A stretch of DNA of 64,000 bases from an uncultured Gammaproteobacteria bacterium (GTDB taxonomy: Bacteria; Pseudomonadota; Gammaproteobacteria; Eutrophobiales; Eutrophobiaceae), in the NCBI GenBank assembly GCA_943788815.1, contig CALSRS010000001.1:1177501-1241500 (forward strand), in the 5' to 3' direction. A model generated the notes under the pieces. That model was not told the origin of the DNA. It saw nothing but the letters and a program-made list of their open reading frames with translations, and searched no databases. Of the stretch, positions 63,581-64,000 are shown one piece after another; position 1 is the stretch's first letter, and every line of letters begins with the position of its first letter. Made by a program: the position numbers and the translations under genes.

Positions 63581-64000
63581 ATGCCTCAATTTAAAAACAG
63601 CTCAAAAATACCACATGATTCAAAACCACTAACGGGCATACTCCTCACAAACCTGGGCTCCCCCGATTCACCAACGACCGGGAGTATCAGGCGATACCTT
63701 GCTGAATTTTTAAATGATATTCGTGTGATAGAAACACCTCGTATAATCTGGTGGCCAATTCTGTATGGAATCATACTCACGTTAAGACCCAGACGTTTGG
63801 CACATGCTTATGCAAAAATCTGGACAAACGAAGGGTCTCCATTAACAGTTAATCTGCAAAAACAAGCCGAGGCTATTGAAAAGAATCTCTCTGAGTCACT
63901 GAATTATCCTTTTAAAATTGAAATTGCTATGCGGTATGGTAATCCGTCCATCAAGTCGGCGTTACAGAAGCTACGTGAAGCAAACGTACAAAGATTATTA
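63581..64000 (+). CDS. hemH: Ferrochelatase, C-terminal part outside window
   Basis: Inserts iron into protoporphyrin IX. 140 residues visible from the ATG at 63581 (AAGGA ribosome site 6-7 bases before). GILLTNLGSPDSPT near residue 20, LAEFLNDIRVIE and IWTNEGSPL are family hallmarks. The frame is open at the window end. With hemB it is the second haem-synthesis gene here. Confidence 0.95.
   Translation, partial: MPQFKNSSKIPHDSKPLTGILLTNLGSPDSPTTGSIRRYLAEFLNDIRVIETPRIIWWPILYGIILTLRPRRLAHAYAKIWTNEGSPLTVNLQKQAEAIEKNLSESLNYPFKIEIAMRYGNPSIKSALQKLREANVQRLL

Overview
The window reads as chromosome of a free-living gammaproteobacterium with moderately low GC (about 40% by eye). The evidence is the gene order mnmG-rsmG-parA-parB-atpIBEFHAGDC-glmU, glnA next to ntrB-ntrC, trxA-rho, groES-groEL, the divergent tesA/ybbA-ybbP block and the small lptM lipoprotein gene in front of lysA. 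An ATP sulfurylase of the single-subunit Sat type and a CIRCE operator before groES suggest a lineage outside the Enterobacterales, possibly a sulfur-metabolising marine group; I cannot name a genus. No tRNA, rRNA, CRISPR array or prophage was seen. The only mobile-element relative is one degenerate RAYT-like gene. 

Region by region. (1) 1-3315: end of a phenylacetate/beta-ketoadipate type degradation operon (thiolase, 3-hydroxyacyl-CoA dehydrogenase, quinone-oxidoreductase-like MDR). (2) 3338-6331: a little-known string of a SYLF protein, a membrane-anchored J-protein resembling mitochondrial Pam18, a VWA protein and an HtrA-like protein that has lost its catalytic triad. (3) 6396-19488: glmU, the full ATP synthase operon with a good sigma70 promoter in front of atpI, parAB, rsmG and mnmG, all on the minus strand. 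(4) 19584-24765: gamma-class carbonic anhydrase-like protein, RAYT relative and a three-gene set of secreted or anchored proteins (He_PIG lipoprotein, anchored beta-sandwich protein, large phospholipase C/P1-nuclease-like protein). (5) 24890-38202: a small membrane protein, M20 peptidase, beta-hydroxyacid dehydrogenase, a four-gene Gld-like ABC system, an orphan FetB-like permease, glyQS, plsC, hisC. (6) 38212-43586: membrane hydrolase-like protein, GNAT acetyltransferase, a secreted-protein gene broken by one amber codon, a His-rich Spy/ZraP-like protein, and a two-gene surface-polymer module (TagB/F-like transferase plus a nucleotidyltransferase-HAD phosphatase fusion). (7) 43859-52513: hemB, arsC, dienelactone hydrolase, the ntrBC nitrogen two-component system, glnA with a complete sigma54/NtrC control region, lysA and lptM. 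(8) 52726-64000: trxA, rho, a roughly 640-bp gene-poor gap, groEL/groES under CIRCE, sat, a small ORF whose start codon seems lost, a Nudix hydrolase, tesA, ybbA-ybbP, a small unknown gene and the start of hemH. 

How parts work together: NtrB and NtrC encoded at 46163-48680 very likely drive glnA through the sites at 50977-51101. HrcA, not in this window, should act on the operator at 57202-57228. hemB and hemH are two separate steps of haem synthesis. The most promising poorly described systems are the pseudo-protease/VWA/J-protein operon, the nucleotidyltransferase-phosphatase fusion with its polymer transferase, and the secreted three-gene cassette.
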